Origin: Lachnospiraceae bacterium
GTDB taxonomy: Bacteria > Bacillota > Clostridia > Lachnospirales > Lachnospiraceae
Direction: 5' to 3'
NCBI GenBank assembly: GCA_017442865.1
Contig: JAFRXK010000032.1
Coordinates: forward strand, 1 to 34,928
Length of the DNA stretch: 34,928 nucleotides
A model generated the notes under the pieces. The model saw only the letters and a list, made by a program, of their open reading frames with translations, did no database searches and was not told where the DNA came from. Positions 1 through 7,614 of this stretch are shown piece by piece. The position numbers and the translations under genes were made by a program. Position 1 is the first letter of the stretch; each line of letters starts with the position of its first letter.

Positions 1-15
1 ATTATTATTAGGCAT
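1..15 (-). CDS. 5' end of a leftward gene, truncated by the window edge
   Basis: Read on the minus strand, an ATG at position 15 begins M-P-N-N-N and runs off the window. A good ribosome binding site (AAAGGAG, about 25-32) lies 9-10 bases upstream of it, and a promoter-like pair lies further out at 51-79. Five residues cannot identify the protein. The RBS spacing is the only real support. Confidence 0.45.
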
Positions 16-50
16 AGCAAAGTCTCCTTTCGTTATTTTGTGGTGATTTA

Positions 51-79
51 ATTATAAAGGAATATGACTTCTATGCCTA
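51..79 (-). promoter_or_regulatory. Candidate sigma-A-type promoter for the leftward edge gene
   Basis: On the minus strand TAGGCA (79-74) and a perfect TATAAT (56-51) are separated by 17 bases. The -10 is perfect and the -35 matches 4 of 6. It sits about 35 bases upstream of the edge gene start. The region is AT-rich, so chance matches are possible. Confidence 0.4.
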
Positions 80-102
80 CTTTTTTTTATAAAAAATGAA
101 GC

Positions 103-147
103 TGGCTCTAAACCTTACCCCCAAGTAAAGTTTAGAGCCATCTTTTA
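103..147. terminator. Orphan hairpin, terminator-like in both directions
   Basis: An 11-bp perfect stem, TGGCTCTAAAC at 103-113 with GTTTAGAGCCA at 130-140, is followed on the plus strand by ATCTTTTATTA and on the minus strand by a T-rich run. It lies between two divergently oriented genes, so no annotated gene reads into it. It may mark the end of a small transcript or of a lost gene. Confidence 0.65.
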
Positions 148-191
148 TTATTGTTTAGGAAATACTGTTTGTAGCTTGTTGTTTTATTGTT

Positions 192-316
192 ATAATATCA
201 GAAATATTACATAATATAAGGAATAATATCAAGATAAAATTATGTTAATTCAGAATAATATAAAGATAAAATGATATTGTTTCGGAATAATATCAAGAAT
301 AATAGACATTGTACTT
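192..316. repeat. Direct repeats, 32-bp period, upstream of the HTH-ATPase gene
   Basis: Three contiguous copies start at 221, 253 and 285, each opening with GAATAATATMAAGA and spaced exactly 32 bases. A more degenerate copy (ATAATATCA) begins at 192, 31 bases before the matching part of the first. There are no unique spacers, so this is not a CRISPR array. The array ends about 40 bases before the start codon of a protein with an N-terminal DNA-binding-like domain, so an operator array is a reasonable guess. Nothing proves binding. Confidence 0.75.
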
Positions 317-353
317 AATAATCACTATAATAAATCTAAATGAGGTGATTATA

Positions 354-2204
354 ATGACAGTAAAAGAAGCGTCAAGACTATGGAATATTACAGACTCAAT
401 TATAACAAGGTACTGCAGGGATGGGAAGATAGAAGGTGCCATAAAGGACGGCAAAAGCTGGCTTATACCGGACGGTACTCCAAAGCCTGCAGACGCCAGA
501 ATCAAGAGCGGAAGATATATAAGAGAGATCGGCAAATATAAAACCCTGCTCCCGCTTCCTATAGGTGTTTCTGATTACAAGAAGGCATCAACGGAGTATT
601 ATTATGTCGATAAAACCATGATGATAAAGGATTTTATTGATGAAAAGGTGTTGGTTTCGTTATTTACGCGTCCGAGAAGATTCGGAAAGACGTTAAATAT
701 GGATATGCTGAAAACATTTTTTGAAATATCGGATGAAGATACATCTGTGTATTTCAGGGACAAAAAAATCTGGGCGGCAGGTGAAAGATATCGAAAGTAT
801 CAGGGAAGATACCCTGTTATTTTCGTGTCATTTAAGGATGTTAAGTATGATACATGGGAGGATACCCTCGATAACATTAAGGATGTATTTAAGGACGAAT
901 ACAGCAGGCACAGAGGCATTATTCAGTCTGATATGCCTGCCGAAACTGATAAGATTTATTTCCAGAAGATTTTGACAAAAGACATTAGTTATCCGGAGCT
1001 TACAGCCGCATTTAAGGTGCTTTCAAGAATGCTGGATGATTATTATGGTATAGCACCTGTAATTATCATTGATGAGTATGATACGCCGATTCAGCAGGGA
1101 CATTCCCGGGGCTATTACAATCAGGTTATTGATTTTATGAGAAATCTTTTTTCGGGAGGATTAAAGGACAATTCGCATCTTTCCTATGGTTTTTTGACGG
1201 GAATCCTTCGTGTGGCAAAAGAGAGCATATTCAGCGGATTAAACAACCTCAAAATCAATTCTATTATTGATGACCGGTACAGTGAGTATTTTGGATTTAC
1301 AGAGGCTGAGGTTAAGGCAATGGCGCGCTACTATAACAGGGGCGATAAGATTGCAGAACTGCGCGAGTGGTATGACGGCTACAGATTTGGCGATACAGAC
1401 ATATATAATCCGTGGTCAGTCATTAATTATTTCAACAATTACTGCAAGCCGCTGACCTTTTGGCAGGCTACAGGCAGCAATGAGGCGATTGGAGAGATAC
1501 TTTCGCTTGCGGATGAAGAGATGTATGGTAACCTAAGTAAGATATTGCAGGGTGAGCATGTTCTGACAAACCTTGACACAGGCGTAATCTATCCTGAGAT
1601 AAGGACAAACCCGGCGTCGGTTTACAGCTTTCTGCTGGTCGCAGGTTATTTGAAAATTGTGCGCTGCGAATATTTCAACGGAACTTATATGTGTGAGACC
1701 GCAATTCCGAATAAGGAGATATCATATGTGTACAGAAAAGAGATATTAGGAAGGCTTACGCATATAATTCCACAGTCAAAGAGCAATTCCGTTCAGGAGG
1801 CACTTTATACAAAGAATCCGCAGGCGTTAAGGGAGCAGTTAAGAAGGCTTCTGCTTGAGTCGGCGAGCTCATATGATACAGTCAGGGAGCTGTATTTTCA
1901 GGGGCTTCTTATCGGGCTTACGGCGATGATGGATGATTACATTGTTACTTCAAATACGGAATCGGGAGACGGAAGATATGATATCCAGCTTGAACCGCGA
2001 AGGATTAATGACCCGGGAATCATAATCGAGCTTAAGCATGAAAAGAATATGGGCGGTGAGCAATTAGCTGGGCTTGCAAAAACAGCACTTGAACAAATAA
2101 ACAAAAACAATTATACTATCTCCATGACAGCAAAGGGCATTAATAACATTATAAAATACGGTGTTGCATTCAGCGGCAAGCATGTTGAAGTAGCAGTTGA
2201 ATAA
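354..2204 (+). CDS. HTH + AAA-ATPase-like + PD-(D/E)XK nuclease-like protein (PF09820/PF08011 type)
   Basis: I choose ATG at 354 (616 residues) because GAGGTGATT lies just upstream; the frame stays open further upstream without a better site. Residues about 1-50 (MTVKEASRLW..ITRYCRDGKIEGA..WLIP) resemble a small winged or MerR-like helix-turn-helix. Residues about 63-300 match the AAA-ATPase-like family: a Walker A-like TRPRRFGKTLNMD near 105-117 and a Walker B-like PVIIIDEYDTPI near 234-245. The C-terminus, with YDIQLEP near 542 and IIIELKHEK near 556, fits the DUF1703 nuclease-like domain with D..ExK residues. Such proteins are common, often multi-copy, in Clostridia and Bacteroidetes; their function is not established. 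It is monocistronic here, preceded by the 32-bp repeats. Confidence 0.9.
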   Translation: MTVKEASRLWNITDSIITRYCRDGKIEGAIKDGKSWLIPDGTPKPADARIKSGRYIREIGKYKTLLPLPIGVSDYKKASTEYYYVDKTMMIKDFIDEKVLVSLFTRPRRFGKTLNMDMLKTFFEISDEDTSVYFRDKKIWAAGERYRKYQGRYPVIFVSFKDVKYDTWEDTLDNIKDVFKDEYSRHRGIIQSDMPAETDKIYFQKILTKDISYPELTAAFKVLSRMLDDYYGIAPVIIIDEYDTPIQQGHSRGYYNQVIDFMRNLFSGGLKDNSHLSYGFLTGILRVAKESIFSGLNNLKINSIIDDRYSEYFGFTEAEVKAMARYYNRGDKIAELREWYDGYRFGDTDIYNPWSVINYFNNYCKPLTFWQATGSNEAIGEILSLADEEMYGNLSKILQGEHVLTNLDTGVIYPEIRTNPASVYSFLLVAGYLKIVRCEYFNGTYMCETAIPNKEISYVYRKEILGRLTHIIPQSKSNSVQEALYTKNPQALREQLRRLLLESASSYDTVRELYFQGLLIGLTAMMDDYIVTSNTESGDGRYDIQLEPRRINDPGIIIELKHEKNMGGEQLAGLAKTALEQINKNNYTISMTAKGINNIIKYGVAFSGKHVEVAVE

Positions 2205-2340
2205 GATTTAATTTACTCCTGCGGACGGCAAGTCGTGCGGATAGTGGGTGGCAGAGTGTTTTTTTGCTGTGAATGGCAAGACCTGGGAACTTGTCAGCTG
2301 TGATAGTATTTGATTAAAGGTATAAAGGGTGGTACACATT

Positions 2341-3438
2341 ATGAAGTATGATTATCTTATAGTCGGCGCAGGACTTTTCGGTTCTATATTTGCATACGAG
2401 GCGGCAAAGGCAGGCAAAAAGTGTCTGGTCATTGACAAGAGAGAGCACATTGGAGGCAATATTTATACAAAAGAGGTTGAGGGAATACAAGTGCATCAGT
2501 ATGGTGCGCATATTTTCCATACAAGCAACAAGGAGGTCTGGGACTATATACAGCAGTTCGCAGAGTTTAACCGCTATACGAACAGCCCGGTGGCGCGCTT
2601 TAAGGACGAGCTTTACAATCTGCCGTTTAACATGAACACATTTAATAAGATGTGGGGCGTTGTTACGCCGAAGCAGGCAAAGGAGGCGATTGAAAAGCAG
2701 GTGAGGGAGGCAGGAATTACCGAGCCGAAAAACCTTGAGGAGCAGGCGCTGTCGCTTGTCGGACGTGATATTTACGAGAAGCTTGTGAAGGGCTACACCG
2801 AAAAGCAGTGGGGAAGAAGGGCAAAGGAGCTTCCGGCGTTTATCATTAAGAGACTGCCTGTAAGATTTACATATGACAACAATTATTTTAATGACAAGTA
2901 TCAGGGCATACCTGTCGGCGGCTATACGCAGATTATAGAGAAGCTGCTTGATGGCATTGAGGTAAGGCTTAATACCGATTTCTTTGCAGACAGGGAACGC
3001 TTAACAGAAATTTCAGAGAAAATTGTATTTACCGGAATGATAGATGAGTATTATAATTACTGTTATGGCGAGCTGGAATACAGAAGCTTAAGGTTTGAGA
3101 CAGAGGTGCTTGACGAGGAGAACTATCAGGGCAATGCGGTTGTAAATTATACCGAGTATGAGGTCCCGTACACGAGAATTATCGAGCATAAGCATTTTGA
3201 GTACGGTACACAGCCAAAGACCGTCATTACGAGGGAGTATCCTGCCACATGGAAGCATGGGGACGAGCCTTACTATCCTATGAATGATGAGAAGAACAAT
3301 GCGCTTTACGCAAGGTACAGGGCGCTTGCGGACGCTGAGGACAAGGTTGTTTTCGGCGGAAGACTCGGCATGTACAAATACTTCGACATGCATCATATTG
3401 TGGCAGAGGCGCTAAAGTGCGTGAGGGCTGAGCTTTAA
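2341..3438 (+). CDS. glf: UDP-galactopyranose mutase
   Basis: This FAD enzyme interconverts UDP-galactopyranose and UDP-galactofuranose for cell-surface glycans, in the cytosol. The 365-residue length is typical. The N-terminus is a Rossmann FAD-binding motif, DYLIVGAGLFGS, followed by VIDKREHIGGN and the QYGAHIFHT segment characteristic of the family. RFTYDNNYFNDKYQGIPVGGY and the C-terminal GRLGMYKYFDMH also match. ATG at 2341 is preferred over in-frame GTG at 2329 because AGGGTGG sits about 8 bases before it and the Rossmann strand starts immediately. The sortase gene follows after 65 bases with no obvious terminator, so the two may be co-transcribed. No galactofuranosyl transferase is in the window. 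Confidence 0.95.
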   Translation: MKYDYLIVGAGLFGSIFAYEAAKAGKKCLVIDKREHIGGNIYTKEVEGIQVHQYGAHIFHTSNKEVWDYIQQFAEFNRYTNSPVARFKDELYNLPFNMNTFNKMWGVVTPKQAKEAIEKQVREAGITEPKNLEEQALSLVGRDIYEKLVKGYTEKQWGRRAKELPAFIIKRLPVRFTYDNNYFNDKYQGIPVGGYTQIIEKLLDGIEVRLNTDFFADRERLTEISEKIVFTGMIDEYYNYCYGELEYRSLRFETEVLDEENYQGNAVVNYTEYEVPYTRIIEHKHFEYGTQPKTVITREYPATWKHGDEPYYPMNDEKNNALYARYRALADAEDKVVFGGRLGMYKYFDMHHIVAEALKCVRAEL

Positions 3439-3503
3439 GCTGACAAAAACAAGACTCTGGAATATATGGCGAGATAATTGTCTGGCAGAAAGAAGGTTAC
3501 TGA

Positions 3504-4436
3504 ATGTCTGAGAATAAAAATGAAAATAAAAAAAAGAAAAAAGGCTTTGATATCATTTCGACGATTATTATTATTGTGTGTCTTATAGTTTTTTGTGTGT
3601 CGGCATTTAATTTAGGCAAGATTTTCAGGGAGTATAAGAAGGCGGATGATGAGTATGACAAGCTTGCGCTTATGATTCCGTATTATGATGACACTTCTCC
3701 GGAATATGTGAAGCCGACAGAACATGAAATTGATACGCAGGAGTATACTGAGGAGGAAACCGAAGAGGATGATGGATATGCTGAGGATGATTACACACAG
3801 GCGCCGGAGGATGGCGTGACTGTTGAGCCGCCTATAGTAGAGATTCCTCCGGTTATCGCACCGGTTTTTATTGACAATGTGGACTGGCGGGCGTTGTATG
3901 ACACCATGCACGGAATCAATAATGATTACCAGGGCTGGATTTACATAAACGGTACGAAGATAAATTATCCTATAGTGCAGGGTACCGACAATGATTTTTA
4001 CCTTGGACACACATTTTATAAGGAGCCTGTATTTTCGGCGTGCCTGTTTGTCGATTACAGGATAGAGGGTGGTCTTGAGGCTAAGAATCCTATTGTTTAC
4101 GGACACAATATGAAGAACGGTTCGATGTTTGCGGGACTAAAGAAGTTTATGAAGAGTGATTTCAGAAATACACATCCTTCCTTTTCGGTTTATACATCTA
4201 CAGGTGCGTACGAATATCAGGTGTTCTCGGTTTATACTACCTCGCCAATCAGCGACACCTACAGGACATCGTTTGCGGACGGTGAGGACTTTATGAATTA
4301 TGTGATGATGATAAAGAACCGCTCGGATGTAAAGTATCCCGTAGATGTTTATCCGCAGGACAAGATTATTACGCTGTCCACATGTGTAAACAATAATAAG
4401 GATCGCTATATAGTGCATGCAAAGCGCATAGGATAG
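3504..4436 (+). CDS. srtB: Class B sortase
   Basis: A 310-residue membrane-anchored transpeptidase: a charged Asn/Lys-rich start, one membrane segment at about 15-37, then an acidic Glu/Asp/Tyr-rich stretch (about 65-105), then the sortase fold. Catalytic residues are visible: His201 in VYGHNM, Cys294 in LSTC and Arg301 in DRYIVHAKR. GWIYINGTKINYPIVQGTDNDFYL is typical of SrtB. Sortases join secreted proteins carrying a C-terminal sorting signal to peptidoglycan or to other subunits. No protein with an LPXTG- or NPQTN-like signal plus hydrophobic tail is encoded here, so its substrate lies elsewhere. The start has a modest AAGG site 8 bases upstream. Confidence 0.93.
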   Translation: MSENKNENKKKKKGFDIISTIIIIVCLIVFCVSAFNLGKIFREYKKADDEYDKLALMIPYYDDTSPEYVKPTEHEIDTQEYTEEETEEDDGYAEDDYTQAPEDGVTVEPPIVEIPPVIAPVFIDNVDWRALYDTMHGINNDYQGWIYINGTKINYPIVQGTDNDFYLGHTFYKEPVFSACLFVDYRIEGGLEAKNPIVYGHNMKNGSMFAGLKKFMKSDFRNTHPSFSVYTSTGAYEYQVFSVYTTSPISDTYRTSFADGEDFMNYVMMIKNRSDVKYPVDVYPQDKIITLSTCVNNNKDRYIVHAKRIG

Positions 4437-4461
4437 CAGGAATTTAATTAATGACTGCAGT

Positions 4462-4526
4462 GTGCAAAGCACATAAATACTACCGCTTTGTTTAAAGCCT
4501 GTGTTTTGCACTCTGAGTAAAGCGGT
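4462..4526 (+). other. Interleaved inverted repeats, possible RNA pseudoknot or switch
   Basis: Two stems interlock: A (GTGCAAAGCAC, 4462-4472) with A' (GTGTTTTGCAC, 4501-4511), 11 bp with one G-U; and B (ACCGCTTT, 4482-4489) with B' (AAAGCGGT, 4519-4526), 8 bp perfect. The order A-B-A'-B' means they form either a pseudoknot or two alternative folds. A short GCGGAATTCCGC palindrome follows at 4542-4553. It lies just downstream of the sortase gene and about 260 bases before glutamine synthetase. I do not recognise a known RNA family. Confidence 0.5.
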
Positions 4527-4562
4527 GCGGTGTAAATATAGGCGGAATTCCGCAAAAAATGC

Positions 4563-4603
4563 TTGCAATTAATTTGTGATTATATAAAATAGTTTATTAT
4601 AAA
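4563..4603 (+). promoter_or_regulatory. Candidate promoter region for glnN
   Basis: Two overlapping weak candidates are visible: TTGCAA (4563-4568) with TAAAAT (4585-4590), 16 bases apart, and TTGTGA (4574-4579) with TATAAA (4598-4603), 18 bases apart. A start here would put the 44-bp repeats into the leader of the glutamine synthetase mRNA. The region is AT-rich, so the call is weak. Confidence 0.3.
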
Positions 4604-4651
4604 AAGTCGGCGTATGGAATGTTGCAGTATACGTGCCTGATGATAAAATGT

Positions 4652-4768
4652 GCCGGTGATTCCATATCAGCATGAAGCGTATGGAAAGCTGCGGTGCCGG
4701 CGATTCCATATCAGCATGAAGTGGATGGAACGCTGCGGTGCCGGTGATTCCATATCAGCATGAAAAAG
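4652..4768 (+). repeat. Three 44-bp tandem repeats with internal hairpins, glnN leader
   Basis: Copies start at 4652, 4696 and 4740 with an exact 44-base period; the third breaks off after about 25 bases. Each full copy contains TTCCAT and ATGGAA about 15 bases apart, able to form a small hairpin, then GCTGCGGTGCCGG. A degenerate upstream relative (GCGTATGGAATGTTGC) is at 4610-4625. The third copy runs to within 20 bases of the start codon and contributes an extra in-frame ATG at 4760. Confidence 0.8.
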
Positions 4769-4783
4769 AGAGGACATAAGTTC

Positions 4784-6898
4784 ATGAGTGAAGTATTAAA
4801 TGTATCTGAGATTTTCGGGTCAAATGTTTTTGATGAATCAACAATGAGAGAAGTGCTTCCCAAGAAGGTATTCGCTGAAGTTAAGAATATGATGGCAACC
4901 GGTCAGGAGATGTCTCTTGCTGCGGCTGATGTCGTGGCGGCGGCAATGAAGGACTGGGCGGTTTCAAAGGGGGCAACACATTACAGCCACTGGTTCCAGC
5001 CGCTTACGGGCATTACCGCTGAAAAGCATGATTCCTTTGTAACCATACCAAAGGACGGCAAGATGATTATGGAGTTCTCGGGCAAGGAGCTTATAAAGGG
5101 CGAGCCTGATGCGTCATCATTTCCTTCGGGAGGACTTCGTGCTACATTTGAGGCAAGAGGCTATACTACATGGGACATCACTTCCCCTGCATTTATAAAA
5201 GAAAGCTCAACGGGGCCGGTGCTTTGTATACCTACAGCATTCTGCTCGTACAAAGGAGAAGCACTTGACAAGAAGACTCCGCTGCTTCGTTCAATGGAGG
5301 CAGTAAGCGACCAGGCACTCAGAATTGCGAAGCTTTTCGGCAACACTACCGCTACAAAGGTGGATGCGTGCGTGGGACCTGAGCAGGAATACTTCCTTGT
5401 TGACAGGAAGAAGTATTTACAGAGAAAGGACCTTATATATTCGGGACGTACATTGTTCGGCGCACCGGCTCCGAAGGGACAGGAGCTTGAGGACCAGTAT
5501 TTTGGCGTTATCAGAGAGCGCGTCGGCGGATTTATGAAGGATTTGAACATTGAACTGTGGAAGCTTGGTATTACTGCCAAGACACAGCACAATGAGGTTG
5601 CACCGGGACAGCACGAGCTTGCACCGATTTTTGATACCGCAAATATCGCTGTAGACCACAACCAGCTTGTTATGGAGACCATGAAGAGGGTAGCAGAGCG
5701 CCACGGGCTTGCCTGCCTGCTTCACGAAAAGCCTTTCGCGGGAGTGAATGGTTCCGGCAAGCACAACAACTGGTCGCTTTCAACTGACAATGGCGTGAAT
5801 ATGCTCGATCCGGGCGACACTCCAAATGAAAACATGCAGTTTTTACTTGTGCTTTCATGTATAGTAAAGGCTGTTGATATACACGCTGACCTGCTTCGCC
5901 AGTCGGCAGCAGATGTGGGCAACGACCACAGACTTGGAGCAGATGAGGCTCCGCCTGCAATTATTTCGATATTCCTCGGCGAGCAGTTAGAGGATGTGGT
6001 AAAGCAGCTTATTGAAACCGGTGAGGCTTCGACACTCATTACCGGCGATGTGCTTGACACGGGCGTTAAGACACTGCCGAACCTTGTAAAGGACGCCACA
6101 GACCGAAACAGAACCTCACCATTTGCCTTTACAGGCAACAAATTTGAGTTCCGTATGGTAGGTTCGGATGATTCAATCGCAAGTCCGAACACAGTGTTAA
6201 ATGCTATGGTTGCAGAGGCATTTTGTGAAGCGGCAGACATTCTTGAGTCTGCAGATGATTTTGACCTTGCGCTTCACGATTTGATTAAGAGAAATCTTGC
6301 TGAGCATCAGAGAATTATTTTCAATGGCGACGGCTATTCGGAGGAGTGGGTAGCAGAGGCGCAAAGAAGAGGACTTCCGAACATTAAGTCCATGGTCGAT
6401 ACAGTGCCTGCGCTTACAACAGATAAGTCGGTAAAGCTCTTCGAGAAGTTTGGTATCTTTACAAGAGAAGAGCTTGAGTCAAGAGCCGAGATTTTATATG
6501 AGACATATTCAAAGGTTATTAACATAGAGGCACTTGTAATGATAGACATGGCGTCAAAGCAGCTCATCCCTGCAATCATTGCCTATACGTCATCACTTGC
6601 CGAGTCGGTATGCCTTGTCAAGGATGCCTGTGAGCTTGCGGACACAAGCGCACAGGAGGAGCTTCTGGTAGAGGCAAGCACATATCTTTCTGAGGCCAGA
6701 AAGGCACTCAAGGCGCTTATTAAGGCACAGAAGGAGGCGTATGCAATCGAGGATGCACAGGAGCAGGCACACGCTTATTACGACATGGTTATGCCTGCGA
6801 TGGAGGCACTCAGGGAGCCGATTGACAAGGCCGAGATGATAGTTGACAAGGACATGTGGCCGGTACCGTCATACGGCGATTTGATGTTTGAAGTATAA
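4784..6898 (+). CDS. glnN: Type III glutamine synthetase
   Basis: Makes glutamine from glutamate, ammonia and ATP in the cytosol. At 704 residues it is the long GSIII form rather than the roughly 450-residue GSI. Recognisable segments are HYSHWFQPLTG, the KHDSFV region, FPSGGLRATFEARGY, GPEQEYFLVD (metal/glutamate site), GVNGSGKHNNWS (nucleotide/ammonia region), NDHRLGADEAPPAII and NKFEFRMVGS. I prefer ATG at 4784 because GAGAGGA lies about 10 bases upstream; ATG 4760 is in frame but falls in a tandem repeat with no Shine-Dalgarno. It appears monocistronic, with a strong hairpin terminator 45 bases after the stop. Confidence 0.96.
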   Translation: MSEVLNVSEIFGSNVFDESTMREVLPKKVFAEVKNMMATGQEMSLAAADVVAAAMKDWAVSKGATHYSHWFQPLTGITAEKHDSFVTIPKDGKMIMEFSGKELIKGEPDASSFPSGGLRATFEARGYTTWDITSPAFIKESSTGPVLCIPTAFCSYKGEALDKKTPLLRSMEAVSDQALRIAKLFGNTTATKVDACVGPEQEYFLVDRKKYLQRKDLIYSGRTLFGAPAPKGQELEDQYFGVIRERVGGFMKDLNIELWKLGITAKTQHNEVAPGQHELAPIFDTANIAVDHNQLVMETMKRVAERHGLACLLHEKPFAGVNGSGKHNNWSLSTDNGVNMLDPGDTPNENMQFLLVLSCIVKAVDIHADLLRQSAADVGNDHRLGADEAPPAIISIFLGEQLEDVVKQLIETGEASTLITGDVLDTGVKTLPNLVKDATDRNRTSPFAFTGNKFEFRMVGSDDSIASPNTVLNAMVAEAFCEAADILESADDFDLALHDLIKRNLAEHQRIIFNGDGYSEEWVAEAQRRGLPNIKSMVDTVPALTTDKSVKLFEKFGIFTREELESRAEILYETYSKVINIEALVMIDMASKQLIPAIIAYTSSLAESVCLVKDACELADTSAQEELLVEASTYLSEARKALKALIKAQKEAYAIEDAQEQAHAYYDMVMPAMEALREPIDKAEMIVDKDMWPVPSYGDLMFEV

Positions 6899-6943
6899 AA
6901 ATTTAACAGATGCCGGAAGTGATTCTGACTCTGATGTTATGAA

Positions 6944-6991
6944 ATGCCGTCATATCAGATGCACATTATCTTTTATGGCGGTATGTTTTTT
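6944..6991 (+). terminator. Terminator of glnN, copy 1 of a repeated hairpin element
   Basis: ATGCCGTCAT (6944-6953) pairs with ATGGCGGTAT (6975-6984) using two G-U pairs, followed by GTTTTTTG. The 41-base core, including the loop, is about 90 percent identical (37 of 41) to the element at 22638-22678. Confidence 0.75.
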
Positions 6992-7213
6992 GCTATGGGG
7001 TATCGTATGCCTAAGCCGGCGTATTGTTTGAGGCCCAGGATTTGATATAAGATGCATTTAAGCTGTGAAATTAAATATTGCCGTCAGCAAAATAATATAT
7101 AAACGTGAGACATTATGTGTCTCATTTTGAAAACATGGGATTTGCTCACTTTGTGTCCTGTTTTTAAAGTAAAAATGACAGTATACTGAAGGCGTAAAGG
7201 AGGTCATCAGACT
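6992..7213 (+). other. Spacer with small hairpins, no gene
   Basis: No convincing ORF. TGAGACA (7106-7112) and TGTCTCA (7118-7124) form a 7-bp hairpin followed by TTTTGAAA, and an imperfect ACATGGGA/TGTCCTGT pair with a T-run lies near 7133-7165. A -10-like TATACT is at 7182-7187, and AAAGGAGG lies just before the pseudogene start at 7214. Confidence 0.4.
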
Positions 7214-7499
7214 ATGGACATTATGAAAATCGGTAAATATCTTCAGGAGCTTCGCAAAGAAAAGAATCTTACGCAGAATGCATTGGCTGTTTATTGCCGG
7301 TCTGACTGGTATACTGGCATTCATTATAATTGATTTGCTGGGACTTGATACAACGTCGCCATATGAAGAAATAGGCAGCTTTGGTCTTGGACTCTCATTT
7401 GGAATGATTATAGTGGGTGTTATATTAACAAGCAGATATTCTGCGGGAATCAGGGCATTTAAGCTCAGGCTGTCAGATAAAATAAAGAAGGAAAGCTGA
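7214..7499 (+). pseudogene. Internally deleted HTH regulator with C-terminal membrane segments
   Basis: With a good AAAGGAGG site, ATG at 7214 starts MDIMKIGKYLQELRKEKNLTQ, the beginning of an Xre-type helix-turn-helix. The frame leaves the family after that Gln and stops at 7331-7333 (39 residues). In another frame, from about 7278, the sequence reads MHWLFIAGLTGILAFIIIDLLG..GLSFGMIIVGVILTSRYSAG and ends at 7499 with a charged tail, like the two-helix membrane end of clostridial HTH-membrane regulators. The simplest reading is one gene that lost most of its HTH and linker, with a frame change at about 7275-7280. A separate 73-residue membrane protein is possible but has no RBS of its own. 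Confidence 0.7.
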
Positions 7500-7552
7500 T
7501 AGGGCATGTTAATTATAATTTGACGAATATTTTTATAATAACAGCATATATT

Positions 7553-7614
7553 TTAAAGCCACGAGGGTGTCCTCAAAAGTCATAATACTTTTGAGGGCAC
7601 CCTCGTGGCTTTAA
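7553..7614. terminator. Very long near-perfect hairpin (28-bp stem)
   Basis: The arm at 7553-7580 pairs with 7587-7614 with a single T-G wobble and a 6-base loop (CATAAT). The arms contain GCCACGAGGGTG and CACCCTCGTGGC. It is symmetric and flanked by short A/T runs, so it could stop transcription in either direction, although no long T-run follows on the plus strand. The stem is unusually long for a simple terminator. Confidence 0.7.

Noticed and set aside
192..316. CRISPR array suggested by the 32-bp period
   Set aside because: The copies are contiguous and diverged, with no unique spacers, and no cas gene is present.
354..2204. Restriction-modification or anti-phage system
   Set aside because: A nuclease-like domain is present, but no methyltransferase or other defence gene is near; the family is widespread and uncharacterised.
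4760..4783. ATG 4760 as the glnN start
   Set aside because: It lies in the third tandem repeat without a Shine-Dalgarno; GAGAGGA is placed for ATG 4784.
5161..6579. Several minus-strand ORFs inside glnN
   Set aside because: Codon-bias shadows of a long conserved gene; none has an RBS.
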